Positions 50,784 through 59,358 of a stretch of 64,000 bases of DNA are shown here, piece by piece. The notes under the pieces are model-generated. The model did not search any database. It had not been told where the DNA came from and saw only the letters and a program-made list of their open reading frames with translations. Source of the DNA: Streptomyces caeruleatus (GTDB taxonomy: Bacteria > Actinomycetota > Actinomycetes > Streptomycetales > Streptomycetaceae); assembly GCF_001514235.1 (NCBI RefSeq), contig NZ_KQ948928.1, positions 124,001 to 188,000 on the forward strand, given 5' to 3'. Made by a program: the position numbers and the translations under genes. Position 1 is the first letter of the stretch, and every line of letters starts with the position of its first letter.

Positions 50784-52885
50784 GGAAGGCCGCGCCGCGC
50801 GGGCACTGGTGGCTCCTGGCCAGTGTCCTCGCCGCATTCCTGGCGGTTCTGTTCCTCGCGACCGCGGTCCTGCGCGGCGACGGCGACAGAGGCGTCGCAC
50901 ACGACCGGGGACCGGACCATCTCGTGCCGAAATCCGCCGCCCGGGGCGGACCCGTTCTCGACGCACGCACCGCCACCCCCGTCAGCCTCGACATCCCGCC
51001 GGGAACGGTCGCGTTGACCTTCGACGACGGCCCGGATCCCACGTGGACACGGCAGATTCTCCGGGTCCTGGCCGCCAAGCAGGTCCCCGCGACGTTCTTC
51101 GTCACGGGCGCACACGTCGCCGAACACCCCGAACTGGTCCGTGCGCTGACCGCGGCCGGGCACGAGGTGGGCCTGCACACCTTCACCCACACCGACCTCG
51201 CGAACACCCCGGCCTGGCGCACGCGCCTGGAACTCGCCGCCAGCCGCGCCGCCCTGGCCGGCGCCACCGGTACCAGCACCACCCTCCTGCGCCCGCCCTA
51301 CTCCTCGATGCCCGACGCCGTCGGCAACCGCGACTGGCAGGCCGCGCTGCGCACCGGAGAACTCGGCTACCTGACCGTCCTGTCCACGCACGACGGGCTC
51401 GACTGGCAGGCCCACCACGCCGAGGAGATCGTGCGCGGCGCGCTGCCGGAACGCGATGAGGGGGCCGTCGTCCTCCTGCACGACGGCGGCGGCGACCGCT
51501 CCCGTACCGTCGCGGCCCTGGGCGGGATCATCGACACGTACAAGGCCCGCGGCTACCGCTTCGCCACCGTGTCCCAGGCCGTCGACCTGCCGCCCCAGAC
51601 CTCCCCGGCGACTGCCTTCGACCGTTGGTACGGCACCGCGCTGATCGCCCTCGTCCAGACCGCGCTCGCCGTTCCCCCGGTCGTCGACTGGCTGCTGGCC
51701 GGAGTTGCCCTGCTCACCGCCGCGCGCCTGCTCCTGCTCGCCGCGGCCGCGACCGTGCACCGCCGGCGCACCGCCAAACGGCCCCTGCCGTCCCCAGCCT
51801 CGCGACCGCGCGTCTCCGCCGTTGTCCCCGCCCACAACGAGGAGGCGACCATCGCCTCCTGCGTGCGCGCCCTGCTGGACGGCGGTTGCCCCGACATCGA
51901 CATCGTCGTCGTCGACGACGGCTCCACCGACAGCACAGTGGAAGCCGCCCGCAGCGTGGCCGACGCACGGGTGCGCGTGGTGACCCAGCCCAACCAGGGC
52001 AAACCCGCCGCGCTGAACGCCGGCATCGCGCACGCCGCCCACGACATCATCCTCATGGTCGACGCGGACACCGTCATCGCGCCGGACGCGGCAGCACACC
52101 TCGCGGACGCCTTCGCCGACCCCTCGGTCGGAGCGGTGGCCGGCAACACGAAGGTCGCCGACCGCAAGGGCCTGCTCGCGCTGTGGCAGCACCTCGAATA
52201 TGTCATGAGCTTCGGCCTGGAACGCCGCCTGTTCGACCTGATCGGGGCCAGCCCGACCGTTCCCGGCGCCATCGGGGCCTTCCGGCGCTCGGCCCTGGTT
52301 TCCTGCGGCGGCATCAGCGCCGACACCCTGGCCGAGGACACCGACATCGCCATGGCCCTGTGCCGGGCCGACTGGCGCGTCGTCTACCGCAGCGACGCCC
52401 ACGCCCTCACCCACGTGCCCTCCACCGTCCGGGAGTTGTGGCACCAACGCCACCGCTGGGCCTACGGCACACTGCAGTCCATCTGGAAACACCGCCGCGC
52501 TGTCCAGGAGACCGGCGTCGCCGGTCTCCTGGGCCGCCGCACCCTTCCCTACCTGGTGCTGTTCCAACTCGTACTGCCGCTGGCCGCCCCGCTCATGGAC
52601 GTTGTCGCTCTCTACGGGCTCACCACCGGGACGACCTCGGCCCCGGCCGTCGCCTGGGGCGCCTTCTGCCTCGCTCAACTCGCCCTCGCCGCCCACGCCC
52701 TGCACCAGGACGGCGAGAGCCCGCGCCACCTGTGGCTGGTCCCGCTCCAGCTGACCGCCTACCGGACGGCCCTGTGCCTGGTCACCATCCACGCCCTGGC
52801 CACCGCGGCTCTGGGCGCCGGTCCACGATGGCGCAGCCAGCCGACCACCCCGGCGGAGCCGCACGTGCATCCAGCGACGGTGTGA
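50780..52885 (+). CDS. Bifunctional polysaccharide deacetylase/family 2 glycosyltransferase (MatB-like)
   Basis: A 701-residue fusion. After an N-terminal helix (about 12-30) comes a NodB deacetylase domain (about 75-265) with L-T-F-D-D-G-P-D-P, H-T-F-T-H and R-P-P-Y. Two membrane helices (about 290-330) follow, then a GT2 synthase domain with V-V-P-A-H-N-E-E, V-V-D-D-G-S-T, M-V-D-A-D-T, L-A-E-D-T-D and Q-R-H-R-W, then terminal membrane helices. The plan resembles MatB, which makes and deacetylates a poly-beta-1,6-GlcNAc-type surface polymer for mycelial aggregation. Confidence 0.88.
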   Translation: MRKAAPRGHWWLLASVLAAFLAVLFLATAVLRGDGDRGVAHDRGPDHLVPKSAARGGPVLDARTATPVSLDIPPGTVALTFDDGPDPTWTRQILRVLAAKQVPATFFVTGAHVAEHPELVRALTAAGHEVGLHTFTHTDLANTPAWRTRLELAASRAALAGATGTSTTLLRPPYSSMPDAVGNRDWQAALRTGELGYLTVLSTHDGLDWQAHHAEEIVRGALPERDEGAVVLLHDGGGDRSRTVAALGGIIDTYKARGYRFATVSQAVDLPPQTSPATAFDRWYGTALIALVQTALAVPPVVDWLLAGVALLTAARLLLLAAAATVHRRRTAKRPLPSPASRPRVSAVVPAHNEEATIASCVRALLDGGCPDIDIVVVDDGSTDSTVEAARSVADARVRVVTQPNQGKPAALNAGIAHAAHDIILMVDADTVIAPDAAAHLADAFADPSVGAVAGNTKVADRKGLLALWQHLEYVMSFGLERRLFDLIGASPTVPGAIGAFRRSALVSCGGISADTLAEDTDIAMALCRADWRVVYRSDAHALTHVPSTVRELWHQRHRWAYGTLQSIWKHRRAVQETGVAGLLGRRTLPYLVLFQLVLPLAAPLMDVVALYGLTTGTTSAPAVAWGAFCLAQLALAAHALHQDGESPRHLWLVPLQLTAYRTALCLVTIHALATAALGAGPRWRSQPTTPAEPHVHPATV

Positions 52886-52959
52886 CCCGCGCACGCTCTC
52901 CCGGCATGGGCAGGCGGGCGGCGATAACGGCTCCGGGCTCATCCAGCAGTCCGCTTCCC

Positions 52960-53194
52960 AGACCGCCCAGCTGTACGGCTTCTCGCCCACGGGCAGCAGA
53001 CCGCCCTCATCAGTCGGAGCGTCGTCGGTACCGTTCGCGACCTCGGCGAGGAAAGTGCGATACGGCTCGGGCAACACCATCCCGTGCCTTCGCTCCCACG
53101 CCCGAAGATCTTCCCAGCCCAAAGGAGAGTGACGGACCTCTGTCGGCAAGGCTTCTCGCAGGACGGCTATCGGACCCGAAGTCGTATCTTCCAC
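52960..53194 (-). pseudogene. Truncated SMI1/KNR4 (SUKH) gene, N-terminal part only
   Basis: From ATG 53194 about 78 residues look like a SUKH immunity protein (L-G-W-E-D-L-R-A-W-E-R-R-H-G, L-P-E-P-Y-R-T-F-L-A-E-V-A-N-G, G-L-L-P-V-G). Family likeness stops near 52960. The frame stays open for 2.5 kb only because it then runs antisense to the deacetylase/glycosyltransferase gene. The 3' part was lost. Confidence 0.6.
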
Positions 53195-53226
53195 GCCCTA
53201 CAGGTATTACCGGTCACTGAGCGTTT

Positions 53227-53500
53227 TCAGGCTCGCCACTCGGCAAGAAGGCGCAGGAACAGGGCGGTTGGGTCGGTGTACTCGACGGCGTCGCCAGGCG
53301 ACCGGTGTAGTTCCTCGTGCAAAACGCCATGGCGGATGTCGTCCTTGCTGGTGCCATGGAGGTTCCTCTGCCGGCCCGTCGGCCACAGCGGCCTCGTTGG
53401 TGAGGAGTTGGCGGAATGCCACCTCGCTGAACGGCCGGTCCTGCGCTTCGGGCCGGAAGGTGGTCTTGGGTGGGGGCAGGAAGCCTGCTCGGAGTACCAT
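53227..53500 (-). pseudogene. Frameshifted remnant of an unidentified protein
   Basis: One minus-strand frame reads F-L-P-P-P-K-T-T-F-R-P-E-A-Q-D-R and F-R-Q-L-L-T-N-E-A-A-V-A-D-G from about 53500. A second frame continues from about 53340 with V-L-H-E-E-L-H-R-S-P-G-D-A-V-E-Y and ends at 53227 (L-L-A-E-W-R-A). Together they look like one protein of about 92 residues with a frameshift. It lies just upstream of the truncated SUKH gene on the same strand; I do not recognise the family. Confidence 0.4.
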
Positions 53501-53587
53501 CCCGGCGAGGTTCTCCGGTCGGCGCTCCGCAATTCCCGCAGGGCGCAGTCGTATGGGGGCATCCGTGTGGAGGGGGGGAAGAGGAGA

Positions 53588-54157
53588 ATGAGTGTGGCGG
53601 AGAGCTGGTCCCGCGTGATGAATCTCCTTCGGCAGCACGCCCCGGCCCATCACGCGGATCTGCCGGGGCCCGCTACGGAACAGATGCTCGCGGCCGCCGA
53701 GGAACGGATGGGTATCCCCCTCCCTCAGGATCTGCGGGCGTGGCTGCTGCAGAACAATCTTGATCTTCCTGAGGAAGACGTGGACGCCGATGTGGCATGT
53801 TGCGGCTTCGCCGGGTTCCCGGATGAGGGAAGCTTCTTTCTTGGCATCCGGGCGATGGAGAAGCTCTACGCGAACCACTTCATGCCCGGTGGATTCGACC
53901 CGCCGGACCAGCCGGACAATCCGTTCTGGCGTAATGAGTGGATCCCGTTCCTGTCGGACCAGGACGGCTGGACGGGAAAGTTCATCGACGCGCGGGACGG
54001 GCGCGTCGGCAGGTGGTTTGTGGGTGAGCCCACGATCACGGGCGAGTACGAATCGCTGGCTCACTATTTCGACTCCGTGGCAGAGATGCTGACGAAGATC
54101 GCCGATGGCAGATATCCGGTCTGTGAGGTCGCCGAAGGGCGACTCGTCTGGTCGTGA
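53588..54157 (+). CDS. SMI1/KNR4 (SUKH superfamily) protein
   Basis: An intact 189-residue protein with the SUKH fold: R-M-G-I-P-L-P-Q-D-L-R-A-W-L-L-Q-N-N, then G-F-P-D-E-G-S-F-F-L-G, W-I-P-F-L-S-D-Q-D-G and I-D-A-R-D-G-R-V-G-R. SUKH proteins are often immunity proteins of contact-dependent toxin systems. No toxin gene is recognisable nearby, so this may be an orphan immunity gene. ATG 53588 follows GGAAGAGG. Codon use includes more T and A at third positions than the core genes, suggesting horizontal origin. Confidence 0.78.
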   Translation: MSVAESWSRVMNLLRQHAPAHHADLPGPATEQMLAAAEERMGIPLPQDLRAWLLQNNLDLPEEDVDADVACCGFAGFPDEGSFFLGIRAMEKLYANHFMPGGFDPPDQPDNPFWRNEWIPFLSDQDGWTGKFIDARDGRVGRWFVGEPTITGEYESLAHYFDSVAEMLTKIADGRYPVCEVAEGRLVWS

Positions 54158-54163
54158 AACAAC

Positions 54164-54300
54164 AGATCCGCGGGCTTTGTGGAAGACGTGCCAGGACTTC
54201 ACTCTCGCGACGCTTCGTTCAACTGGTGCTCGTGCCGGTGACAGAGCCTGGTTGATCGTCCGCTGGGTTGGGCTGAGGTCCTGGTGCGCTAGTCGCCTGA
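54164..54300 (-). mobile_element. IS5-family transposase C-terminal fragment
   Basis: The frame gives L-S-P-T-Q-R-T-I-N-Q-A and A-R-A-P-V-E-R-S-V-A-R-V-K-S-W-H-V-F-H-K-A-R, the C-terminal DDE (Glu) region of IS5-type (DDE_Tnp_4) transposases. Only about 45 residues remain; the end is cut at the stop of the SUKH gene. Confidence 0.65.
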
Positions 54301-54349
54301 TCGGCGTGGTCACCCCAGGAGCCGGCCCCGATGTAGGCGCGGTCGGCAT

Positions 54350-54550
54350 GGTGCTGCGCAGTCTGGCGCGGACCGGTTCGTGGGAGACCCAGTCCGGTGC
54401 CAGTTGCCGACGCACAGTCGTCACCAGCACGCGGGCGATGTCGGCAAGCGCTGCATCACCGATGAGGTCGCGGGCCGCCCTGCCGTGGCCGGCGATCGCT
54501 TCGTAGAAGGCGAGTTCGTCCTGGCTCAGCGGCGGGTCGAACCGCTCACC
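54350..54550 (-). pseudogene. Type I restriction HsdR C-terminal fragment
   Basis: About 67 residues reading L-S-Q-D-E-L-A-F-Y-E-A-I, L-A-D-I-A-R-V-L-V-T-T-V-R-R and D-W-V-S-H-E-P-V-R-A-R-L-R match the conserved C-terminal helical domain of type I restriction endonuclease R subunits. The motor and nuclease domains, HsdM and HsdS are absent, so this is only debris. Confidence 0.6.
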
Positions 54551-54581
54551 GCGGTGGGTGTCCGAGGCTAACTCGTGCGGC

Positions 54582-54689
54582 ATTTGCGGGTTCGATGGAG
54601 CGGAGCGTGTGAGGCATCGCGCGGGCTGCCTCGGCGATGATGAACGCGTCGCGGGCGTCGGTACGGCGAGCCAGGCCATCCGGCCGACG
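54582..54689 (-). mobile_element. IS110-family transposase internal fragment
   Basis: The minus strand reads T-D-A-R-D-A-F-I-I-A-E-A-A-R-A-M-P-H-T-L-R, the signature region of the IS110 DEDD transposase after its first catalytic block. Confidence 0.65.
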
Positions 54690-54711
54690 TTGGCGGCCTG
54701 TTCGCCGACCT

Positions 54712-54796
54712 GGAGACGTCAGCAAGGGCGAACACCACGCCACCGCCGTCACCCCGGCCGGGAAGAAAGTCTTCGACAATCGGCTGCCCCACAGCG
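54712..54796 (+). mobile_element. IS110-family transposase N-terminal fragment, inverted to its neighbour
   Basis: The plus strand reads D-V-S-K-G-E-H-H-A-T-A-V-T-P-A-G-K-K-V, the N-terminus of an IS110 transposase with its first catalytic Asp. It faces away from the other IS110 piece only 22 nt distant, so the element was broken by an inversion. Confidence 0.65.
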
Positions 54797-54895
54797 AGCG
54801 ACCGCCCGCCGGATCGTGTGGGCGAAGCTGGTGAACTCGGGCCAGACCCGCATCACCCCGGACTACGTCCTCGCACACGAGGCGGTCGCGTGACT

Positions 54896-55216
54896 ACGCG
54901 GCGCTGTACGTCGGGGGTATGGGAAGCCGGGAGAAGAAGCCGGGAGGAGAACTTATACAACGCCCAGGCACGAGCGCTCGGTTACGAGAAGGAAGCGCGG
55001 GTCGTGCAGGACCACTACCTGTCCGGAGCGATCCGAGCCGCTGCCGCAGAAGTGCCGTTCGGGCTGATCGACGAGACGAGCCTGCTCGGACCGATGGACC
55101 GATGGACCGATGGACCCATGGACCGCATCGCCGACCGCCTCACCGCCTTCGCAGCGAGCGGTGTCACCACGCTGTCCGTCATCCCTCGCCGTGCCCGTCG
55201 GGGCTCCCGGCAGTGA
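54896..55216 (+). pseudogene. LLM/F420-dependent oxidoreductase C-terminal fragment
   Basis: The reading is Y-A-A-L-Y-V-G-G-M-G-S-R-E-K in one frame, then after a small insertion Y-N-A-Q-A-R-A-L-G-Y-E-K-E and V-P-F-G-L-I-D-E-T-S-L-L-G-P in another. This is the conserved C-terminus of luciferase-like F420 enzymes. An 8-bp repeat expansion adds eight residues before I-A-D-R-L. The N-terminal two thirds are missing. Confidence 0.6.
55088..55126 (+). repeat. 8-bp short tandem repeat
   Basis: GGACCGAT occurs three times in a row (55088-55111), then GGACCCAT and GGACCGC. Three added 8-bp units make 24 bp, so the frame is kept. Confidence 0.85.
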
Positions 55217-55820
55217 GTCGGGCAAGACCGACAACACCGTGCGCCTGATCGAAAGCGCCGAACGGGCCGACGTGGGCATGTTTGTCCAGTCCGCCATCGC
55301 CAGCCTCGAACACCACCTGGTCGCGGGCGACTTCGGCACGGGCCACCACGTCGACGAGGACGTCGCGCCCCGCCTGGGGATCGAGGCCCGACTGCGTACC
55401 TCCACGCTGGAGCGCTGGGTGGTACTGCGACCGGTGAGTCTGATGGATAGCTTTCTGCCGCCCAAGGCGCGCGCCATGTCTCCCTGGCCGTCCGATGGCC
55501 GCCCTGCGCGAATCGCGGCGCTTCGACCGGCAGATCGTCGAACTCACCGCGGACGAGCTGCCCCTTGAGGAGATCGTCACCTCCCTCAGCGATGCCACCG
55601 GCAGTCACATCACGTATCAACCCCTGTCCGTCGCCCGCGCCGTCGAGGCCGGAATGCGCCCTGGTGTCGCGCACAGCCAGGAGTGGCCCATCGGATCGGC
55701 TACGGCGCGCCCTCGGCCGACGAACTCCACGAGGCGTGGGGCACCGCGTGCCCCTTCGCCGAATGGGCCCGCACGCACGCCGACACCTTCGCCGTGTCGC
55801 GCTCACACATGCCCGTGTGA
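55207..55820 (+). pseudogene. NmrA-family NAD(P)-binding protein remnant
   Basis: Three frames in succession give one protein: V-R-L-I-E-S-A-E-R-A-D-V-G-M-F-V-Q-S and W-V-V-L-R-P-V-S-L-M-D-S-F-L-P-P-K-A-R; then from about 55500 R-F-D-R-Q-I-V-E-L-T-A-D-E-L and V-A-H-S-Q-E-W; then from about 55690 Y-G-A-P-S-A-D-E-L-H-E-A-W and P-F-A-E-W-A-R-T-H-A-D to a stop at 55820. The N-terminal Rossmann part is lost. There are at least two frameshifts. Confidence 0.65.
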
Positions 55821-56170
55821 TTCGCCGGGGGCAGGGGTCCGTGTAGAGCGCCTGAGGTTGTCGTCGATCGGTTTGGCTCGCCCGGACGCCGGAGACCGGA
55901 GACCGGAGCCGGACGCCGAGGGGCGAAGTGTGCGCAGTTCTACGGCACTTCGTTCAGACAACCTCCACATGCTCCTGGGTTCGACGGGGTCTACGGCCAC
56001 CGTGACGTCGCGGGACGCCCGCACCGGGTCGACGGCGTGCTGGGCAACGGCATGGCGCGGTCCTTGCGCACCTGGCGCCAGGCCGTACTGGACCGCGCGC
56101 CCTGGCCCACCACCCCCGCGTCCGCGGTTCCCGCCATCGCGGCATCAGATCTTTGACCGAGGAAGACGAC
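55821..56170. other. Spacer before the P450 gene
   Basis: About 350 nt with no recognised gene. A plus-strand frame ending at 56156 (with G-N-G-M-A-R-S-L-R-T-W-R-Q-A-V-L) may be a gene remnant, unidentified. GGAGACC-type short repeats lie near 55890. CGATCGGTTT near 55867 matches half of the TetR-type operator found at 59392. Confidence 0.35.
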
Positions 56171-57100
56171 ATGACGACGAACGCAGCAGAGCTCCCCGCG
56201 GCCGACGAGGCACCGTTCTTTCCGGCTCCACGCAGCTGTCCCTTCAGCGAGCCGCCGCAGTACGCCGAGTTCCGGGAGGCCGGCGGACTGCACAAGGTCA
56301 CCATCTGGAACGGCACCCGGCACTGGCTGGCGACCCGGCACGCGGACATCCGCGCCGTGCTGTCCAGCCCGTCCTTCAGCGCCGACGTACGCAACCCCGA
56401 CTTCCCCCTGGTGCACTCCAACCAGCCCGAGCGGATGCAGAGCGAGGCGTTCGACTACTACAAGGCTCTCGTGGAGCGCAAGCGCCGGGAGCCCGCGGAC
56501 GACATGATCAGCCGCCTGCTGTCCGATCACGAGGGGCCGGACGGTTTCGCGCCGGAGATGATTCCCGCACTGGTCGGGCTCCTGGTCGGCGCGGGGCACG
56601 AAACCACCGCGAACATGCTCGGCCTGGGCACCGTGGCGCTCCTGCTCAACCCGGACCAGCGCGACTGCCTGCGGGAACACCCCGAGCTCGCTCCCAGCAC
56701 AGCTGAGGAGATGCTGCGTTACTGGAGCATCGTCTCGACCGATCCGCGGCGGGTGGCGACCGAGGACGTGGAGATCGGCGGGCAGCTCGTACGCAAGGGC
56801 GAGGGGGTCATCGTCTCGCTGATCGCCGGCAACCGGGACGGGCGTGCCTTCGGCGCGGGGGAGGGCGAGTGCCCGGCGGACCAGCTCGACATCGGCCGCA
56901 GCGCTCGCCACCACGTGGCCTTCGGCTTCGGCTCCCACCAGTGCCTCGGGCAGAACCTGGCGCGGATCGAGATGCAGGTCGCCTGGCCGCGCCTCTTCGA
57001 GCGCATCCCCGACCTGCGTCTCGCCGTGCCCGAGGACGAACTGCCGTTCAAGAAGAACAGCATCGTGTACGGCCTGACGTCGCTGCCCGTCGAGTGGTGA
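56171..57100 (+). pseudogene. Cytochrome P450 with large internal deletion
   Basis: The open frame codes for 309 residues, where bacterial P450s have about 400. Present are the N-terminus, the I-helix A-G-H-E-T-T (141-146), E-x-x-R (Glu180-Arg183) and the heme loop F-G-F-G-S-H-Q-C-L-G with Cys258. The sequence jumps at about residue 90 from N-Q-P-E-R-M-Q to A-L-V-E-R-K-R-R-E-P-A-D-D, skipping about 85-90 residues (roughly helices C to G) in frame. These form the distal substrate lid and heme-contacting C helix, so the protein is unlikely to be an active monooxygenase. ATG 56171 follows GAGGAAG. Confidence 0.75.
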
Positions 57101-57984
57101 GCGGCGTGCCGGACGAGCGGACGTTCGACGTCGGCGGACGCGTCGACGGGCGGGGCACCCGTATGACGGGAAAGGCGGCGCTGGTGACCGGCGCCGGCAG
57201 CACGGGTGACTTCCTGGGCACCGGGGCGGCCACCGCGCTGCTGCTTGCGGCGCAGGGAGCCACCGTGGGCATCCTCGACATCAGTGCGGAGCGCGCCGAA
57301 CGCACATGCGAACGCGTCGAGGCCGGCGGCGGGCGGGCGATCGCGCTCACCGCGGACATCACCGACGAGGTGGCGGCGGGTGCGGCGGTCGACGAGTTCG
57401 CCGCCCGCGCCGGGCGCCTGGACGCCGTGGTCAACAACGCCGGCATCAGCGGGGAAGGCGACGTCATGGGTACCAGCCGCGCGGGCTGGGACCGGGTCTT
57501 CGCCCTGAATGTCACGGCCGCCATGCAGGTGGCCCGCGCCGCTCACCCCCACCTTGTGCGAGGTGGTGGCGGATCCGTGGTCAACATCTCCTCCATCGCG
57601 GCGCTGCGTGGTTTCGGCAGTGGTGCGTACGGACCCAGCAAGGGCGCACTGCAGTCGCTGACCACCGACCTCGCCTACAGCTGGGGACCGGACCATATCC
57701 GCGTCAACTGCCTCGTCCCGGGCCACCTGCACACCCCCATCGGTGACCACGGCGGCGCGGAGGGACGGTGGATGCGCAGCGCGGCCAACCTTCTCGGTCT
57801 GGAGGGCACAGCCTGGGATCTGGCCTGGGCCGTTCTCTTCCTCGCGGGCATGGAATCGCGCTGGATCACGGGCACGGTGCTCCCCGTCGACGCGGGCACC
57901 ACCACGGCCACGGTGCTGGGGATGCTGCCTCGCATGCGTGATGCCCAGGGAAAGGAGAGCGATGACCAGCAGTGGACCCGGTGA
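57097..57984 (+). CDS. SDR family oxidoreductase
   Basis: A 295-residue short-chain dehydrogenase/reductase starting at GTG 57097, overlapping the P450 stop by 4 nt. The cofactor motif is T-G-A-G-S-T-G-D-F-L-G-T-G (a slightly long loop), then N-N-A-G, catalytic Ser in N-I-S-S-I-A-A-L and Y-G-P-S-K. The first 22 residues before M-T-G-K-A-A-L are extra. It reduces or oxidises an alcohol/ketone with NAD(P). The P450-SDR-CMD order suggests a small catabolic or tailoring set. Confidence 0.85.
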   Translation: MSGVPDERTFDVGGRVDGRGTRMTGKAALVTGAGSTGDFLGTGAATALLLAAQGATVGILDISAERAERTCERVEAGGGRAIALTADITDEVAAGAAVDEFAARAGRLDAVVNNAGISGEGDVMGTSRAGWDRVFALNVTAAMQVARAAHPHLVRGGGGSVVNISSIAALRGFGSGAYGPSKGALQSLTTDLAYSWGPDHIRVNCLVPGHLHTPIGDHGGAEGRWMRSAANLLGLEGTAWDLAWAVLFLAGMESRWITGTVLPVDAGTTTATVLGMLPRMRDAQGKESDDQQWTR

Positions 57985-58354
57985 GCGCCGCGCTGCCGGC
58001 GAGCAGGTCGTACGGGAGATGTTCGGCGAGACCTTCCTGCGGAAGAACATGGTCGCCCCCGCCGAGGGCACGGGCCCTGGAGCGGACATGGCCCGGCTCG
58101 CACTGGAGCAGTGCTTCGGCGAGGTCTGGTCCCGTCCGGGCCTGGACCGGCGCAGTCGTAGTCTGGTCACGCTGGGTGTGCTCATGGCCCTGGGCCATCA
58201 GTGGGAGGTGCGCAATCACGTCCTCGGCGCTCTCGCCAACGGTCTGACCTCCGAGGAGATCCTTGAGGCTGTGCTCCAGACCGCTCCGTACATCGGGCTT
58301 CCCGCCGCCGGCCAGGCCATGACCTCCGCCGCCCGCGCGCTCGAGGAGGCGTAA
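57962..58354 (+). CDS. Carboxymuconolactone decarboxylase-like (CMD/AhpD) protein
   Basis: A 130-residue all-helical protein. It has the CMD core L-D-R-R-S-R-S-L-V-T-L-G-V-L-M-A-L-G and N-H-V-L-G-A-L-A-N-G-L-T-S-E-E-I, ending in P-Y-I-G-L-P-A-A. The AhpD-type C-x-x-C is absent, so it is closer to true gamma-carboxymuconolactone decarboxylases or related lactone enzymes. It overlaps the SDR by 23 nt, so they are one operon. Confidence 0.85.
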   Translation: MTSSGPGERRAAGEQVVREMFGETFLRKNMVAPAEGTGPGADMARLALEQCFGEVWSRPGLDRRSRSLVTLGVLMALGHQWEVRNHVLGALANGLTSEEILEAVLQTAPYIGLPAAGQAMTSAARALEEA

Positions 58355-58427
58355 CCGCGGCGCCTTGCGGGGCCACGGCCACGATCGTGTATCCCCGCAA
58401 GGCGTCGGCTCCCGCAGAATGAGGGGC

Positions 58428-59081
58428 ATGAACCAGGACGCCGCAACCAGCACCGACACCGCCCGCAGACGTAACCCCCGCGGCCAGGGCGATCGGCTCC
58501 GCGCGGAGATCCTGGCCGCCGTCGCACGTCTTCTCGACGAGAAACTGACCGACAACGCCCTCCCGGTGTCCCTTCGGGAGGTCGCGCGGGAAGTCGGCAT
58601 CGCGGCCCAGAGCATGTATCTGCACTTCGCGGACAAGGACCAACTCGCCCACGCGGTCGCGGAGGACGGATACCAGCGGGTGGTCGCAGCGATGCGCGAG
58701 GCCGACACCCGGGCGGCGGATCACGGAGCCGATGCCAGCGAACGCCTGCGTGCCCAGGCGAACGCCTTCTGCGCATTTGCCGCCGCCGAGCGCGGAGTCA
58801 TCCGCCTGATGTTCGGCCATGATGCATCGAGCTTCGGTGAGCCCGGCCAGGCGCATCCCGCTCGTGTTCTCTGGCAGCAGTGGGTGGACGCCGTGCACGC
58901 CTGCGAGGTCGAGGGACTGCGCTGGCCGGACGGCGCGGAATCAGCCGCTTTACTGCTCTGGTCCGCGCTCTTCGGCCGGTTCGCGCTGTGGACTTCGACC
59001 TTCGGACGGCACGACCAGAGCGAGCTCACCCTCTTCGTCGATCGCGTCGTCGACGCTGTCCTGCGCGACGGAAACAGGTGA
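58428..59081 (+). CDS. TetR-family transcriptional regulator
   Basis: A 217-residue regulator with a TetR HTH (about residues 48-68: S-L-R-E-V-A-R-E-V-G-I-A-A-Q-S-M-Y-L-H-F) and a helical C-terminal ligand domain. ATG 58428 is used; ATG 58419 is possible. It reads the same way as the SDR/CMD genes, 73 nt after them, and precedes the NmrA gene whose promoter bears a duplicated palindrome, the most likely operator of this repressor (inference). Confidence 0.85.
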   Translation: MNQDAATSTDTARRRNPRGQGDRLRAEILAAVARLLDEKLTDNALPVSLREVAREVGIAAQSMYLHFADKDQLAHAVAEDGYQRVVAAMREADTRAADHGADASERLRAQANAFCAFAAAERGVIRLMFGHDASSFGEPGQAHPARVLWQQWVDAVHACEVEGLRWPDGAESAALLLWSALFGRFALWTSTFGRHDQSELTLFVDRVVDAVLRDGNR

Positions 59082-59358
59082 CCGGCCAACGGAGTCCTGC
59101 GCGTGCCCTCGCCCCGCATCCGTGCTTCCAGCCCGCACCGGTGAGTGGGATCCCGGCACAGCTGCCGTCGTGAGGGGTTCGCGGAGTCGGTGTACTCGGA
59201 GCCGTGTGCACATCTTGGCTGGGGCAAGTTCTGCGGGGCGCAGGCGGCCGAGCCCGTCAGGCTCCTGGCGCCGCCGCTTGGAGAAGCCGTCCTGCAGGCC
59301 GGCAGGCCGCCGATGCGTCCACTGTCCTCGTCGCCGGCTGATCCGGATGCCTGAGCAC
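59082..59358. other. Spacer between TetR gene and operator
   Basis: About 280 nt, GC-rich at first and then more mixed. No supported gene or hairpin. It ends in the promoter/operator block listed next. Confidence 0.4.

Noticed and set aside
50468..52959. Long continuation of the truncated SUKH frame
   Set aside because: Only the first about 78 residues are family-like; the rest is antisense to the deacetylase/glycosyltransferase gene.
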